DNA from: Cotesia glomerata
Lineage: Eukaryota; Arthropoda; Insecta; Hymenoptera; Braconidae
Length of the DNA stretch: 64,000 bases
Reading direction: 5' to 3'
Assembly: GCF_020080835.1 (NCBI RefSeq)
Contig: NC_058166.1
Span: 16,083,043-16,147,042 of the forward strand
The translations under genes were made by a program, and so were the position numbers. The notes beneath the pieces were generated by a model. It worked only from the letters and a program-made list of their open reading frames with translations, had not been told where the DNA came from and did not search any database. Numbering within the stretch: position 1 is the first letter of the stretch; the number at the start of each line of letters is the position of its first letter. This document shows, one piece after another, positions 10,901 through 23,115 of this stretch.

Positions 10901-13900
10901 TGCTCTGCTTTCAATGCTTTGTTCTATCTTCTCGTCATTGTCTTTCTTTATTGATACTGATTGTTATTTAAATTCGTTATATTATTAATTTAATTTGCTT
11001 ATAATTAAAATATATAAGTTATCAATTTTATGATCACAATGGTGAAAACAGTGTACTTGATTGGGGATGTATTAAGTAAATTTGGTGAAAAAAAATTACC
11101 TACATTGAAAGAGGTTATGTCACTTTTATTTTATTATCTCAAAACGAAAAATTTTTCAGTGAAAGAAAGCATATCAACCACTATCGACAAAGTTTTCGAA
11201 ATTTGGTGTGTGGCACAAATCCCGACAAGAGAGAAAAGATCTGCTTTTTTAAAACTCACCTCAAATCACATTCGATGGAGGAATTTGCAAAAAAACTGTA
11301 AGAGGAAAAAGTCAAAATCTCAAAAAAAAAATGAATCCCTTTTTCAGGACGAATTAAATAAACTATTTGATATAGCTCATGCTGATGTGCTAAATTTACT
11401 GGATAAAGAAAAAAGATTATTTTATTTGGGACAAAAATCTTCCAGTCGACGTGGTTTTATTTCATATAATTCTCAATCAATTCCAGAAGATGTTGAAGAT
11501 ATGGATGTTGATGTAAGCGATAAAAATAATAACTACAGTAATAGTGATAACAATAATGAAGAGAACATTGATATCAATTATAATAATAATGATAGTGGTA
11601 CATTTGATGTCGGAGAGTTCGGTAATGACAATGTTGACTATTCTTGTACAGTTGAGACTGATAATGTTGTTAATCATGAAATATCAAGTCAAACGTTATT
11701 TTTGTCAAAGTTAATCAAGTTAAGTTATATCAAGTCAAAGTTATCTTTGATTGCAAATATCTTTGAAACGGTTGATCTGAGGAACTTTGACCTTCGGACG
11801 TTTTTTGTAGAGCGTGAAATTTCCTATAAGACCTCTCCCTGGGATATTGCGTAAACAAGCCATTTCGAAGTAATTAAAATTCAATAAATAATAGTTTAAA
11901 AAAACTAAAAACACGCTTTTTATAGAAAACCAAACTAAAAAATAGAAAATAAATTTAAATTAAGAATAGTGTTAAAAATTTCAATAAATATAAATTAATA
12001 ATAGTGTAAATAAAAAAAATGTATTTTATTTTAAAAAAAGCGTGAGGTGCATGGTGTCAATAGTTATAAATATTTTATTGACAGATATGAGTAGAGTGAT
12101 TATCATTTTGATAATATCTTAAAAAGCACCCCACGCTTTTTTTAAAATAAAATACATTTTTTTTTATTTACACTATTATTAATTTATATTTATTGAAATT
12201 TTTAACACTATTCTTAATTTAAATTTATTTTCTATTTTTTAGTTTGGTTTTCTATAAAAAGCGTGTTTTTAGATTTTTAAACTATTATTTATTTTTTACT
12301 TTTTAGTTTGGTTTATTTATAAAAGCGTGATTTTTTAGTTTTTTTAAACTATTATTTGTTGATTATCAAAAATATTCAGGCGCGCAAATTACCCACGGAG
12401 AGTTACATACTGACATACTGACATACTGACATACAAGTGAAGCTAATAAAAAATAATTATTTATAAATATTATAAATACGGGGAATCAGAGTTCGATTTC
12501 GGAGAGCGAGCCTGAGAAACGGCTACCAGAACCAAGGAAGGCCGCAGGCGCGCAGATTACCCACGGAGAGTTACTGACATACTGACAAACTGACATACAA
12601 GTGAAGCTAATATAAAGCGTGTAAAAATAAAAAAAAAGTTTTCTCGTGTTATTTAAATAGAAAAATTACAAATGAATTAAGGCAAACCTTAATATTAATA
12701 TTAAGGGCTCTAATAGGCGCCAAAATTTTTGTTTTTAAATGTACTTTCAACTTTTCAACATCATTAAAAAAAAAATTTTTTTTTTTTTTTTGAAACACCT
12801 TAATATGTATATATGAAAAATATATCAAAAATGCATGTGGGTACTCAAATGAAAGCTCTTGATGAGTGTAACATCGGGATGAGCTTATATCGTTAAAAAC
12901 GTCAATAGTTAATAAAATACAGTGCAATTTAACAAAAGTCATTTTTTTTTAAAGCAAAATTTTACTTATTTATAGTTCACAAGTCTCGGCAGTCACATAG
13001 TGACTGCAAGGTTGCTAGTTATTGGTTTAGTTGTTGGACACTTGCAATTTTATTCTAATTAAAAAAATAAAATGTTCTCCAAAAAACAATTATCTTGAAA
13101 TTTATAATTAAAAAATTATATTTTTTAATTTATTAGAGTTAATTCATCTTTTTCAATTAAAATAAAATAGCAAGTGTCAATAACTAGAACAGTGTCAATA
13201 ACTGGGTCTTTTACCTTACATTTGTTATAATAATTAAAAAAAATTGACAATTGTCAGCTAACTTCATATTGTTTTTTTTAAATAAATTCTATTAATTTAA
13301 AAATAATTTATGTTTTTCAATTCATTTTAGAAGCGATAAAAAATCATTGGAAATACCTGAGGAATTTTTAGATCCAATAACTTGCAGCCTGATGATCCAA
13401 CCAATCATTTTACCAAGCGGTAAAATAATCGACCACAGTACTCTGGAGACCTACGGAAAAAATGAAGCGCTCTGGGGAAGACAACTTAGTGATCCATTTA
13501 CTGGTCTACGTCTCAGCAATAATTTTCGGCCTGTTTACGCTCAAGCATTGAAATTTAGAATTGATAAATTTATAACTGACAATCATTGTCATGCTGATTT
13601 TAATAATATTCCTCGTGTGTTAGGACCTCATAGACATTCTTCAGTTGATGTGGATTTAAACAGCATTTCTGCTGGTCAGAAAGGAAGTTTATCAGCTTCT
13701 AAAATTCATTTTTCTGCATCAACTGGATCGATACCAAGAAATATCAAGACCAGTCATAGGATACCTATTATTGCCAGCTATTCAAAGTTCAGCTGTTTAA
13801 AGCCTAAGTTGTCAAAAAAAATAAAGAAAGTTACTGAAATTAATTGTTTTAATGACAGCGAAGCTGCTACGACTGGAAATAATGTTTTGAATGAATCAAC

Positions 13901-14183
13901 AATTATTGATGAGAATCTAAGAGACAGTTTGAAGTCTTTACTGTCGAATTTAAAAACTTTGAGCCGAGCTGAAGTCAAAAAAGAGTCTGATAATGAAATA
14001 GTTTGTAAATGTTGTAAAAATAGTGAAATTAAGGATATTTGTGGGTATAAACTCACTTGTAGTCATGTCGTATGTCGCAGCGCTTTATTGTCGGGTGTAG
14101 ATAATAAAAATAATTCATTTTGTTGTGATAAGTGCAATATTAATTGTCGGACTAATGAAATTATTAAAATTCATTTAAGGTAG
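7912..14183 (+). CDS. UBOX5: RING finger protein 37 / U-box 5 E3 ubiquitin ligase
   Basis: Exons 7912..8513 and 13331..14183 (GT-AG, joining in phase 2) give 484 aa. RNF37/UBOX5 is a nuclear U-box E3 ligase in vertebrates. Seen: a ~200-residue N-terminal domain with an IWPVIG..STGF core and an IQIWGYV end; then a U-box at about residues 208-282 (IPEEFLDPITCSLMIQPIILP, LPSGKIIDHSTLE, DPFTG), lacking zinc ligands as expected; then a Cys-rich RING-like end at about 427-477 (CKCC, CSHVVC, CCDKC). This domain order is that of RNF37. The start is the first ATG of the open frame, following the GC-rich upstream stretch. The single 4.8-kb intron is almost wholly nested transposons. AATAAA lies 23 bp after the stop. 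Confidence 0.88.
10207..10400. repeat. paired GCGCGC hairpins
   Basis: Two short palindromes, GCGCGCTTGCGCGCGC (10207-10223) and GCGCGCGCTTGCGCGCG (10384-10400), occur with inverted flanks (AATTCACACGCG and CGCGTGAATT). GTGATTGGTC repeats also occur nearby. They lie in the non-coding left half of the transposon. Confidence 0.65.
11030..11854 (+). CDS. transposon-borne protein of unknown function, C-terminally truncated
   Basis: 274 codons from the first ATG. Not a recognised transposase: no RNase-H DDE/D triad or HUH motif is visible. The N-terminal half has a LYYLKTKNFSVKES-like helical stretch, a basic NCKRKKSKSQKK patch and then LFDIAHADVLNLL. I recall similar text (IFDIAHADAL) in uncharacterised insect and other metazoan proteins, which suggests a mobile multicopy family; this is from memory only. 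Residues ~155-215 are Asn/Asp low complexity. The last ~40 codons run inside the right terminal inverted repeat, so the reading frame ends by entering TIR sequence; relatives are probably longer. Upstream 10640-10880 is GC-richer and could be a promoter. It may be expressed or a decayed fragment. Confidence 0.5.
   Translation: MITMVKTVYLIGDVLSKFGEKKLPTLKEVMSLLFYYLKTKNFSVKESISTTIDKVFEIWCVAQIPTREKRSAFLKLTSNHIRWRNLQKNCKRKKSKSQKKNESLFQDELNKLFDIAHADVLNLLDKEKRLFYLGQKSSSRRGFISYNSQSIPEDVEDMDVDVSDKNNNYSNSDNNNEENIDINYNNNDSGTFDVGEFGNDNVDYSCTVETDNVVNHEISSQTLFLSKLIKLSYIKSKLSLIANIFETVDLRNFDLRTFFVEREISYKTSPWDIA
11882..12625. mobile_element. foldback element with 18S-derived module, copy 2 (intact)
   Basis: About 744 bp matching 5856-6130 plus 7155-7606. 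It inserted into the right TIR of the 9394-12802 transposon, splitting that arm between AATTAAAATTC and GTTTTCTCGTG. It contains the AAAGCGTG/CACGCTTT hairpin, inverted arms, the 18S-like segment and the duplicated ACATACTGAC tail. Confidence 0.8.
12478..12564 (+). pseudogene. 18S rRNA-derived fragment (5' domain), copy 2
   Basis: Same 18S 5'-domain segment as at 7468-7554, with the same substitutions, so both descend from one capture that was then amplified with the element. A further exact 20-bp 18S match lies at 12377-12396. Confidence 0.85.
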
Positions 14184-14533
14184 TTTTAATGCATTGTTTT
14201 TTGTAAATAAAAATTATTAATATTTGTATATTTGTATGAGTAAATATATTAATTTATATGTAAAAAAATTGATAATGAAATTTAGAGAAGTGATAATTTT
14301 TAGAATTTTTTTATAGCAAGAAAAATTTATTTGAAAAATTCTATCTTTAGAAGATCCAAAAAATATAAATAGTCTTTTAAAAAAATGATTTTTTGAAAAA
14401 AAATCAAAAAATTTTCAAGTGTTCGCTAATTTTAGTGTCAAAAAATTTATTATTTTTATAACAAACTTAAATTATTATTAAAAAAAAAATCTAACCTTAT
14501 TGGTTTAATTTTCAATTATAAATTTAGTTAAAA
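14184..14533. other. RNF37 3' flank
   Basis: AATAAA at 14206-14211 is the likely poly(A) signal. The rest is A/T low complexity up to the Helitron end at 14534. Confidence 0.55.
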
Positions 14534-15250
14534 TTAGCAACTTTGCAGTCACTATGTGACTGCCGTGATTTGTGGTATATAAATAAATAAAATTTTGCTT
14601 TATTAAGTAATGATTTTTGTTAAATTACACTGAACTTTCTTAACTATTGACATTTTTAAAGATATAAGCTCATCCTGATGTTACACTTATCAAGAGCTTT
14701 CATTTGAGTACCCACATGCATTTTTGATATATTTTTCATATATACTTATATATAATATATATATAAATATATGAAATATATGAAAAATTGATGTGAGTAC
14801 TCAAATGAAAGGTCTTAAAGAATATAACATCGGGGTGAGTTTATATCTTTAAAAATGTCAATAGTTCTCAAGATACAAGGTCATTTCTTAACTATTGATA
14901 TTTTTAAAGATGCAAGCTCATCCCCATGTTACACTTATCAAGAGCTTTCATTTGAGTACCCACATGCATTTTTGATATAAATTTCATATATACATATAAA
15001 TATTATATATAAATATATGAAATATATAAAAAATTGATGTGGGTACTCAAATAAAAGGTCTCGATGAATGTAATGTCGGGGTGAGCTTATATCTTTAAAA
15101 ATGTCATTAGTTAACAAGATACAATGTCATTTCTTAACTATTGACATTTTTAAAAATATAAACTCATTCTGATGTTACTCTCATCAAGAGCTTTTGTTTG
15201 AGTACCCACATGCATTTTGATATATTTTTCATGTACACGCACACACACAC

Positions 15251-15332
<82 letters not shown>

Positions 15333-15816
15333 GTATGAAAAATTGATGTGGGTACTCAAATGAAAGGTCTTGATGAGTGTAACTCCAAGATGAGCTTATA
15401 TCGTTAAAAATATCATCATTGGACAAAATACAACGTAATTGCTTTATTATTCACATTTTTTAAGATATAAGCTCATCCTGATGTTACACTCATTAAGAGC
15501 TTTTATTTGAATACCCACATGCATTTTTGATATATTTTTCATATTTATAAGTATATAATATATATAAATATATGGAAAATTGATGTGGATACTCAAATGA
15601 AAGGTCTCAATGAATGTAATGTCGAGATGAGCTTATATCTTTAAAAATATCAATAGTTCACAAGATACAAGGTCATTTCTTAATTATGTATCTAGAGATC
15701 GAGTCAAGAAATTCAAATTAAGACCTTTGCAATGATACTAAATTTTACTAAAAAAACCAATTTATCATATGGCTATCCTGGAGATAAAATTTGTATTATT
15801 CACTCAATAATATAGA
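14534..15816 (-). mobile_element. Helitron-like element (H2), full length
   Basis: Read on the minus strand it starts TCTATATTATTGAG at 15816 and ends with a GCAGTCACATAGTGACTGC hairpin and CTAA at 14534. It contains several ~230-bp palindrome units, one with a long AC/AT microsatellite core (15235-15330). It fills the space between RNF37 and the rhomboid gene. Confidence 0.75.
15235..15330. repeat. (AC)n(AT)n microsatellite
   Basis: An AC run followed directly by an AT run forms the expanded centre of one Helitron palindrome unit. Overlapping ORFs are artefacts of it. Confidence 0.95.
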
Positions 15817-16135
15817 TAAATGATTTTAATTAAAGATTATAATCCTGAGAAATCGATTTAAAATAACAGGAATTGAGTGTTTAATACTAAGAAATATACC
15901 TGCAGTTCTTGGAAAGAAACGCCAACAGAATTCTTAATTAAGAATTTCTATCGCTGTTATATAAAAAAAAAACTTTTAATACTTAAGATAAAAAATTATT
16001 TTATTATAACTAATAATAATTATTACTATTATAAATATATGTATATTTGTGCAGATACTTTTATACTAAGGTACAAAAAATAAAAAAACCAGGTAAAAAA
16101 ATAATACCGACAAAAATAATAAATAATAATAATTA

Positions 16136-16671
16136 CTACGAACTATACTTAGACTGGGGAAAATAAGAAGGGTACAAAATATTCCAGAGGATAGCAGCAG
16201 TCATAAGAGCGACGTATGTAATAATACTGGCCCACCAAACAGCCTTTTCCCACGTTTGAACTTCTAGGTTACGAAGAACGTTTATACCGACGAGTAATCC
16301 AGCAATAGCACCAGCAAAATGTGCAACATACCCGATCTGGTCTATGGTGTTGAGCACATATCGCTTGTAAATAGCCTGTCCGACATCGACAGAGGTCACG
16401 ATTACAAAGACACATAGCTGCAGGGCTGCGAACTCCATTTGTCGCCAGTTCATTATTATCGTCGCGACGTGAGCAGTTATTAGAGCGTAAACTCCACCAG
16501 ATGCACCAGCTAGAAACACTTTTGGGTCTGACACAGAAGTCCCCAGAGATCCAGCGACTACTCCAGCTATGTATATGATCAGTACTCGCCACCATTTATG
16601 GACCATTTCCAAGGGGATTCCCAACATTATTTGCACTAGTAGATTCACTACTATGTGAAAGACTCTGCAAG

Positions 16672-16703
<32 letters not shown>

Positions 16704-19700
16704 TAAATTTTCTAAAAATTCTTCATAATTATTGTTAAAAATTTGTTCAAAATTTGTTTAAAAACTTGATTCAAAAATTGTGAAATTATAATAACAATAA
16801 TAACAATAAAAAAAAAATAATAATAATAGTAATAATAATGAAATTTTCTGAAAATTCTTTCATAATTATTGTTAAAAATTTGAGTTAAAAATTTTTTTTA
16901 AATTTGATTAAAAAATTATAATAATAATAATAATGAAATTTTCTGAAAATTCTTTCATAATTATTGTTAAAAATTTGAGTTCAAAATTTTTTTTAAAACT
17001 TAATTACAAAATTGTGAAATTATAATAATAATAATAACAATTAAAAAAAAAATAATAATACTGAATAAAATAATAATAATGATAATAATTAAATTTTCTG
17101 AAAATTCTTTCATAATTATTGTTAAAAATTTGACTTCAAAATTTTTTTTAAAACTTGATTAAAAAATTGTAAAATTATAATAATATTAATAAAAAATAAT
17201 AATAATAATGAAATTTTCTGAAAATCTTTCATAATTATTGTTAAAAATTTGAGTTTAAATTTTTTTTTCAAACTCAATTACAAAATTGTGAAATTATAAT
17301 AATTATTATTATAATTAATAATAACAATCATAAAAAAAAAATAATAATGTTGAATAAAATAATAATAATGAAATTTTCTGAAAATTCTTCATAATTATTG
17401 TTAAAAATTTTTTTTAAAACGATTAAAAAATTGTGAAATTATAATAATAATAACAATTAAAAAAATAATAATAATAACAAAAATATTGAACAAAATAATA
17501 ATAATGAAATTTTCTGATAATTCTTCATAATTATTGTTAAAAATTTAAGTTCAAATTTTTTTTTAAAACATTTAAAAAATTGTAAAATTATAATAATAAT
17601 AATAATCTGTATTGATTAGCATTAATTTATGCTATTTTTTTTATACATTAAATCAATATTAATATAACTCACTACAATTTTCATTACTTATGAATAATTA
17701 GTCAGTATTTTTCTTTTATATGGGTGATTCTCTGTAAGGATGTTTTTTTCTGTCCCAGGCATTTTTTTATTAGAAAAATTGTTATTTTGTTACTAAAAAA
17801 AATTTATTACGAAAGTAAAAAAATATTTCTATTTGGAGCATTGAAAACTAGAATGAAATAAATTTTGGTTTTTTTGCTATAAATTCGTAAACCACCGAAA
17901 TAAAAGTCCCCTCGGCTGTCCCATTCCCAAAATTAAAACTTTAACATTAAATTTTAAGTTATTCGTCCATAATATATAATTTGGTCCATAATGTTTATAA
18001 ACTTAATTAGTTAACTAACAATCTTCTTCAATAAAAAGTACCGAAAGTTAATTTGTTTCATTAAATTCATTAAACCAAAGTTTGTCCCAGGCATTTTAAG
18101 ATCAGTCTCCTGCCAGAAGTTCAAAGCCAAAAAAAAAATCCAGCGTGTTATTTTACCTTTTGTAAGGTTTATAAGGATCTAACTAGCCTTGAGTTAATAA
18201 CCATAGGGCTGTTAGCGCTTTATCAGCATTTTATTTAGTGTCAAAGCACCGTTTTTTCTGGAAATATGTGTCTGGGCCACTTCAAAACTCAGTCCCCTGG
18301 TAGCTATTTTTGTTTATAATTTATTTATAAAATTCGATCCGTAAGTCTTAATATTATTCTAATTAATGTAAACATTAATTGAGAACTTAAAAAGTTGAAT
18401 GCATTGAAATAGTTTGCTTGATTTTTCTCAATTTGATAAAAAAAATCAGTCCCCTGTAATGTTATATGGCAAAAGATACACAAATATCGAAAAAGCAAAA
18501 ATTAAATCGGCTGTTTATTTATTATAATTAAGCTGATAGTTTTGTAGCCCTTGTTAATTTTTTTTCTAATAAAATCAAAAATAATTTAGTCGGACAATTT
18601 TGTACAGATTTAAGACGTCCTTACAGAGAATCACCCATATATTCTTTCAAAAAGATGATGAATTAGGTAAAATTTATGTGTAAAGAAAGATTTTTTAATT
18701 AAAGTCAACTTACCCAGCATGGACAAACATGTATGTCAGGTACCTCCAGGCCTCGTATCTTCTATGAGGGTCATAAATAAACAGGGTAGACGCTGGTCCG
18801 TCTAGAGGTTTGTCGACTATTACATCATACAGGTATAATATCGTTTCTATAATTGATATTATTATCATTGCAATTGCTGGAGGCCTACAGCTGTACTCTT
18901 CTTCATAAACTCCGTCTGGAAAGTCCACTGACGGTCTCACGCTGTACTGCGTCTCCAATGTTGGTCTTTGGGGAACCATTTTATGGACATAACGATTTAA
19001 AAAGTGACCAAATACTCCTTGCATGTCTTTTCTGTGAATCTGAAAGTTTTTTTTAATACAATTTTATGAAACTTTAATTTTTAGACTTCTGAATATTTTT
19101 TTAAAATACACTTGTAGCTTATTTTTTTTATTTTTACGGATGAAATTTTTTAGAAAGTATTTTTTGTAGTTATTTAATTTAAAAAAAAAAAAAAAAAAAA
19201 AGTTAGATTTAATAATGACCATAAAGTTAGCAGACATCGGACATTTTTTGAAATTTTTCTTATTGAAAAATTCGTAACAAAAAAATTTTTTCAAGTATAA
19301 AAAATTGTTAAATGTTTGCTTAATTTAGGATCATATTGGTCCTATAAAAAAATTTATCAAATAAAAGTTGTCCAAAATTTAATTTTATAAAAAAAATGTC
19401 TCCCATAATTTAAAAAAAAAATCAATTTTTCGCTTTAATTCCAAAATTAATATTTATTTTGTTTTTACTTTGTACTTTTAAAATTACGGTTAAATTATTG
19501 ATTCTAAGGAAAGAACATAAATATTTTTTTTATAAAATTACATTTTGAACTTTTGTTTAAAAAAAATTTTTATAGGACCAATAATTTAGCCATAATATCA
19601 AAAACGAACCATTTATTATAAATTGTTATTTTGGCGCTAATCATGATTTAATATCATAAATATTTAAGACTTTTTTCAGCAAAAAAAAACAAAATTAAAA

Positions 19701-22700
19701 AAAATATTTTGCATGTAGAATTTTTATCTAAAAGTATTTTTTTTTAATTATAAATAATTAATAGCACTTTTATTTACCATAGCAATAAACTCTGGGTACT
19801 CCAAAAATCCAGAATCATTTAGATCAGCTTTTTGCATAATTATCCTTACAACTCTCGGAGGAATGTCATCATTGTAACTAGAGCCTCTTATCATTTCTTT
19901 CAATTCATGATACGAGATTTTGCCATCACCATCTAGGTCATACTTTTCAAAAATACCTTTCCAGTGCTGTAAAAATCAACATTAAAAATGAATGAAAATT
20001 AAGTTAGCCGACACTAAAAAATTTTTTATTAATTAAATAATAGAATTAAAAAACTATTTTTTAAAAATTTCACGTATAATTTTTATTTTAATTTTTTTAA
20101 AATTATTTTTCAACAAAATAAATTATAAAAATTTTTAAATGTCGGCTAATTTAATTTTCATAAAAATTACCATAAAATATTAACTGCATCACAAAATGTC
20201 ATTAAAAAAAAAAAACTTACCGAGTTATTGTACTGCAGAGGAATTATCACCTGGCCTTCGCGGTCCTGCTCGTTCACCATCTTTATAACTTTGAACCCCC
20301 TAAAGTAATTTAATTTTATAAATTAATTACCAACTAACCACAATAATTTCTTAAAATACTTTTTAAAATTTTAAATTAATTAATTGGCTATCCAGTCTAA
20401 TACAACAATTTTTATTAATTCATAATATTTTTTAGCGACATTTGATATCTAAATTAGTCATTGGAAATAAATTTGACTGAAAAAATAATTCAGACTAATT
20501 GAAATGTTAAAAATTGTCCGTGTAAAATTATTTAAAAAAATCTATCAAGTGACAGGTGTCAACTCTAACTCCAACAGGTGACTAAGTAAGAAGTCATTTT
20601 ACAATTACACGAATACTCACACACACTTGCACTTAGATTGTAAACTATGTATGCAGATAAAAAAGTTAACAAAGTCACCAATACAATAAAATAATTTACA
20701 CTCTCACTATCTCTATTTTCCAAATTAGCAAAACTTTATCAAGAAGATAACAAATTAATAAATGGCCTTATTTTATTTTAAAATAAATTCATAATTTACC
20801 GTTATCACAAGCTACAGGAATGTGCTTGCTTTTCTCACAGGTTATGATGATATGGTTTTTTTTTTTTTTTATATAAATTAAATTAATTAATTTAAAACTG
20901 TCAAAAAAAATAAACTTAAAAAAAAACACAAAGAAGAAATGACAGAAGATGCTTTTTATAAAATTTTAATCACTTGTGAATCATTATGAACAATTATGAA
21001 ATTAATTCCCGTTCCCGGTACATTGCAAACTATGTACACAAATATGTCCTATATTTACACGTATATATACTTTTGCATGTATAGGTATAGTATGTTTATA
21101 TTTTCACTGTCAAACAGAGAGTCATTGGTAAGAATTAATCTTTTATTTTTATTTTCATTCTTCCTATTTCCTTTCACTTTATTTCTTTAAGTTTTAAAGT
21201 TCAATTGCGCTACTTTATTATTATTTATGATTTATTTATGTACTTGTTTTATGTATTTAATTTATTTTGTTTATAGTTTAAGATTTGTTGTGGAATAAGT
21301 CGAGCAGCACATGGGAGGTTGCTAGGCAACCGATAAAAAACAGCCGCATAATAATGAGTTCATAGAAGACAATTAAGTAGTTAAAAGTTAACAATGTTCT
21401 CGCGTAATTCTGGAAAATTAAAAATAGCTGGAGAGTACAGGGTCAACCAGCCGATTGATCATTTTAAATTAAAGTAATTTTTTTTTTATCTAGGATTCAT
21501 TTTTATTTATAGAAAAAAAATTCATTTTTTTTTTGTTATTAAATTACAGATGTTAATTTTGTTAGTTTTAATGATGTAATGTGTCACTAAAAATTTATAA
21601 AAATTAATTTAGCAGATAGTTGATAATTTTAAGAATTTTTTTAACAAATAAATTGTGATAACAAAAGTTATGAAAAAAATTGACATGTAGACATTTTAAC
21701 TAATTAAAAATAATTTTTTGGAACAAATTTATTTGTTAAAAAAAACTAAAAAATTGTCAAGTTACAGCTAAATTTAATATCATAAAAATTTTGTTTGACA
21801 GTTCGTGGTGTTTTATAAGTTAAAAAGTGAATTATTTTTGTTTAAACAATTAAAATTTATTAAGAAAGTGGTAATTGTTTAGTTTTGCGGTTCACAGTAT
21901 GGTAAATGATACTGAAGTTAGATGACAACTGTCAATGTTTTTTATTTTTATAAAAAATCAATTATAAAAAGAAATATTTTTTTAAAATTTACACTTACTT
22001 TTTTTTTTATTTCTAGATGTGGAATTTTTTTACTAAAGATTATTTTTAGTAATTTAATTGTCATAATAATAATATAATAGTAATTAACTTTAGGATCATT
22101 AATAAAAACTAGCAACCTGCAGTTACGATGTGACTGCCGAGAATTATGAACTATAAATAAATAAAATTTTGCTTCATTAAATAATGAATTTTGTTAAATT
22201 GAACTGTACTTCCTTAATTATTGACGTTTTTAAAGATATAAGCTCATCCCGATGATACACTCATTAAGAGCTTTCATTTGAGTACCCACATGCATTTTTA
22301 TATATTTTTCATATATACATATATATAACATATATAAATATATGAAAAATTGATGTGGGTACTCAAATGAAAGGTCTCGATGAGTGTAACTCCAAGATGA
22401 GCTTATATCGTTAAAAATATAATTAGTAGACAAAATATAACGGCATTACTTTATTAATTACATTTTTTAAGATATAAGCTCATCTTGATGTTACACGCAT
22501 CAAGAGCTTTCATTTGAGTACCCACATGCTTTTTTGATATATTTTTCATATATACATATATATAACATATATAAATATATGAAAAATTGATGTGGGTACT
22601 CAAATGAAAGGTCTCGATGAGTGTAATGTCAGGGTGAGGTTATATCTTTAAAAATGTCAATATTTCATAAGATATTTGTTAAATTACCCTGTACTTTCTT

Positions 22701-23074
22701 AACTATTGACATTTTTAAAGATATAGCTTCATCCCGTTGTTACACTCATCAAGAGCTTTCATTTGAGTACCCACATGCATTTTTGATATATTTTTCATAT
22801 ATAATATATATAAATATATAAAATATATGAAAAATTGATGTGGGTACTCAAATGAAAGGTCTCGATGAGTGTAACTCCAAGATGAGCTTATATCGTTAAA
22901 AATATAATTAGTAGACAAAATATAACGGCATTACTTTATTAATTACATTTTTTAAGATATAAGCTCATCTTGATGTTACACGCATCAAGAGCTTTCATTT
23001 GAGTACCCACATGCTTTTTTGATATATTTTTCATATGTAAATATATATAATATATACAAATATATAAAATATAT

Positions 23075-23115
<41 letters not shown>

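Larger units (their letters stand above)
9394..12802 (+). mobile_element. DNA transposon with ~320-bp TIRs and a 274-codon ORF
   Basis: The left arm (about 9396-9716) is the reverse complement of 11740-11881 plus 12626-12800; the right arm is split by another element. Ends read TATTAGGGTGTTTCA and TGAAACACCTTAATA, suggesting TA or short AT target duplications. It sits in the AT core of a Helitron palindrome unit. The interior holds the 11030-11854 ORF and GC-rich hairpins. The superfamily is not recognised. Confidence 0.75.
8668..13018 (+). mobile_element. Helitron-like element (H1) carrying a nested transposon
   Basis: It begins TCTATATTATTAAGAGAATA at 8668 and ends with hairpin GCAGTCACATAGTGACTGC followed by AAGGTTGCTAG at 13018. 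Inside are palindromic ~230-bp units sharing CTTTCATTTGAGTACCCACA. The element is split by a transposon at about 9394-12802. It lies in the RNF37 intron in the gene's orientation. Confidence 0.75.

Noticed and set aside
21394..21473. Mks1 starting at the GTG-initiated frame at 23746
   Set aside because: The upstream exon at 21394 with ATG, matching phase, donor and X-box gives a better full-length model.
22230..22433. Recurring ~67-codon ORFs with DISSSWSYTH..LSFEYPH text (also 22715, 27533, 27792, 46819, 54375 and others)
   Set aside because: They are translations of the Helitron palindrome arms, repeated because the DNA is repeated; no start context or domain supports a protein.
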